Shown piece after piece: positions 6,668 through 7,244 of a stretch of 7,244 nt of DNA (the first letter of the stretch is position 1; every line of letters begins with the position of its first letter). A program made the position numbers and the translations under genes. The DNA comes from an uncultured bacterium (GTDB lineage: Bacteria; Bacillota_I; Bacilli_A; RF39; UBA660). Location: positions 1-7,244 of the forward strand of contig CAJMQX010000032.1 of NCBI GenBank assembly GCA_905215635.1, read 5' to 3'. The notes beneath the pieces were generated by a model. That model did not search any database, was not told where the DNA came from, and was given only the letters and a program-made list of their open reading frames with translations.

Positions 6668-7105
6668 CTATTCTCTCCCTACTTTAATTTCTTTTGGTTG
6701 TTGTGCCATATGAGGATGTTCACTACCTTCATATACAAATAACTTCTTAGCCATTTGTCTTCCTAATCTATTGTGAGGAAGCATTCCTTTAACAGCTCTT
6801 TCAACCATTTCTACTGGATAACTTTCAACCATTTCTCTAGCAGTTCTAGTTCTTAAACCACCTGCATATCTACTATGATTGTAATATTTTTTTCCTTCTA
6901 ATTTGTTTCCTGTTAATAATACGTCTTTTGCATTAACAATAATAATATAATCTCCGCAATCAATGTGAGGAGTATAAGTAACCTTATGTTTACCTCTTAA
7001 CATTGATGCTGCTTTTGCTGCTACTCTACCAAGAGCGACATCTTTGGCATCAATAACATACCACTCTCTAGCAACAGTTTCTTTACTTTGCATAAATGTT
7101 TTCAT
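6668..7105 (-). CDS. rplM: Large ribosomal subunit protein uL13
   Basis: L13 is an early-assembling 23S rRNA-binding protein of the 50S subunit. At 145 residues it has the normal bacterial length. Visible signatures are WYVIDA (15-20), LGR (25-27), LRGKHK (36-41), [10 protein letters not shown] (50-59), GNKL with KKYYNHS (66-78), [13 protein letters not shown] (104-116) and the closing L-F-V-Y-E-G...HPH (122-132). The ATG at 7105 is preceded by AAAGGAG at a spacing of six bases. It is the first gene of the rplM-rpsI pair, the order common in Bacillota. A structured leader upstream suggests feedback control of the operon. The promoter must lie beyond the right edge of the window. Confidence 0.97.
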   Translation of the reverse strand: MKTFMQSKETVAREWYVIDAKDVALGRVAAKAASMLRGKHKVTYTPHIDCGDYIIIVNAKDVLLTGNKLEGKKYYNHSRYAGGLRTRTAREMVESYPVEMVERAVKGMLPHNRLGRQMAKKLFVYEGSEHPHMAQQPKEIKVGRE

Positions 7106-7149
7106 TTTTTTCTCCTTTTATATATATATTTCTTTTATCTTCATAATTT

Positions 7150-7244
7150 CCGTGTTCCCAATACGTAAATCAATCTGATATAAAATGTACCACCAAGTTC
7201 CTGCAGGTTCACATCGTTACCACTAATGAGGTTCTGCTTTACAC
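7150..7244 (-). promoter_or_regulatory. Structured 5' leader of rplM, probably the Bacillota L13-type leader RNA
   Basis: The rplM transcript leader folds into a closed domain. GUGUAAA (7238-7244) pairs with UUUACGU (7163-7169). Next to it GCAG (7234-7237) pairs with CUGC (7203-7206). Inside, a hairpin at 7212-7228 pairs CAUU-GU with AC-GAUG around a GGUA loop with one bulged A. A GGGAACACGG element (7150-7159) follows the closing stem. This unusually GC-richer stretch is followed by AT-rich sequence and the ribosome binding site. Known L13 leaders of Bacillota occupy this place and are thought to bind L13 for autoregulation; the assignment comes from position and structure, not from a model search. 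The leader reaches the window edge and may extend beyond. Confidence 0.6.

Noticed and set aside
6403..6687. Plus-strand open frame opposite rpsI
   Set aside because: It is a complement of conserved S9 codons, with no family resemblance.
7182..7200. GGTGGTAC on the minus strand, reminiscent of a T-box antiterminator
   Set aside because: The CCGCG half of the T-box motif is missing, no terminator/antiterminator pair follows, and the downstream genes are ribosomal proteins.

Overview
The window is very AT-rich, gene-dense bacterial DNA. It looks like a low-GC member of the Bacillota, probably an uncultured, small-genome Bacilli lineage. The evidence is an EzrA division regulator, a ComN-family protein beside a fused SecDF, an rplM-rpsI pair, and strong AGGAGG-type ribosome binding sites. 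Tryptophan codons that I checked are TGG. The seven stop codons seen are TAG (5) and TAA (2), with no TGA.

Layout, right to left along the minus strand. From 7244 to 7150 there is a structured RNA leader, then rplM (L13) and rpsI (S9), which lie 2 bases apart and end at a strong intrinsic terminator at 6191-6225. After a promoter-bearing gap comes ezrA (4360-6066). Next are two adjacent genes for Asn/Gln/Met/Pro-rich, probably disordered, membrane-anchored proteins of unknown function (3266-4297 and 2632-3249). One is anchored at its N-terminus and the other at its C-terminus. They probably form a small unit with their own promoter just after ezrA.

On the plus strand a single gene, 2331-2642, encodes a zinc-ribbon protein of the RNHCP family. 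It runs tail-to-tail into the second disordered protein gene with an 11-base overlap. Upstream it is divergent from a comN-secDF pair on the minus strand (2231 down to the window edge). The two divergent promoters use the two arms of one perfect inverted repeat as their -35 boxes.

Working picture: ribosome assembly (L13/S9), cell division (EzrA, FtsZ-ring control) and protein export (SecDF with ComN) surround an uncharacterised pair of low-complexity membrane proteins. The pair is the least explained part of the window. Both disordered regions are predicted to face the cytoplasm, as EzrA's does, so a membrane-surface scaffold is a reasonable but untested idea. No mobile element, CRISPR array, tRNA or rRNA was seen, and no gene-free stretch exceeds 300 bases.
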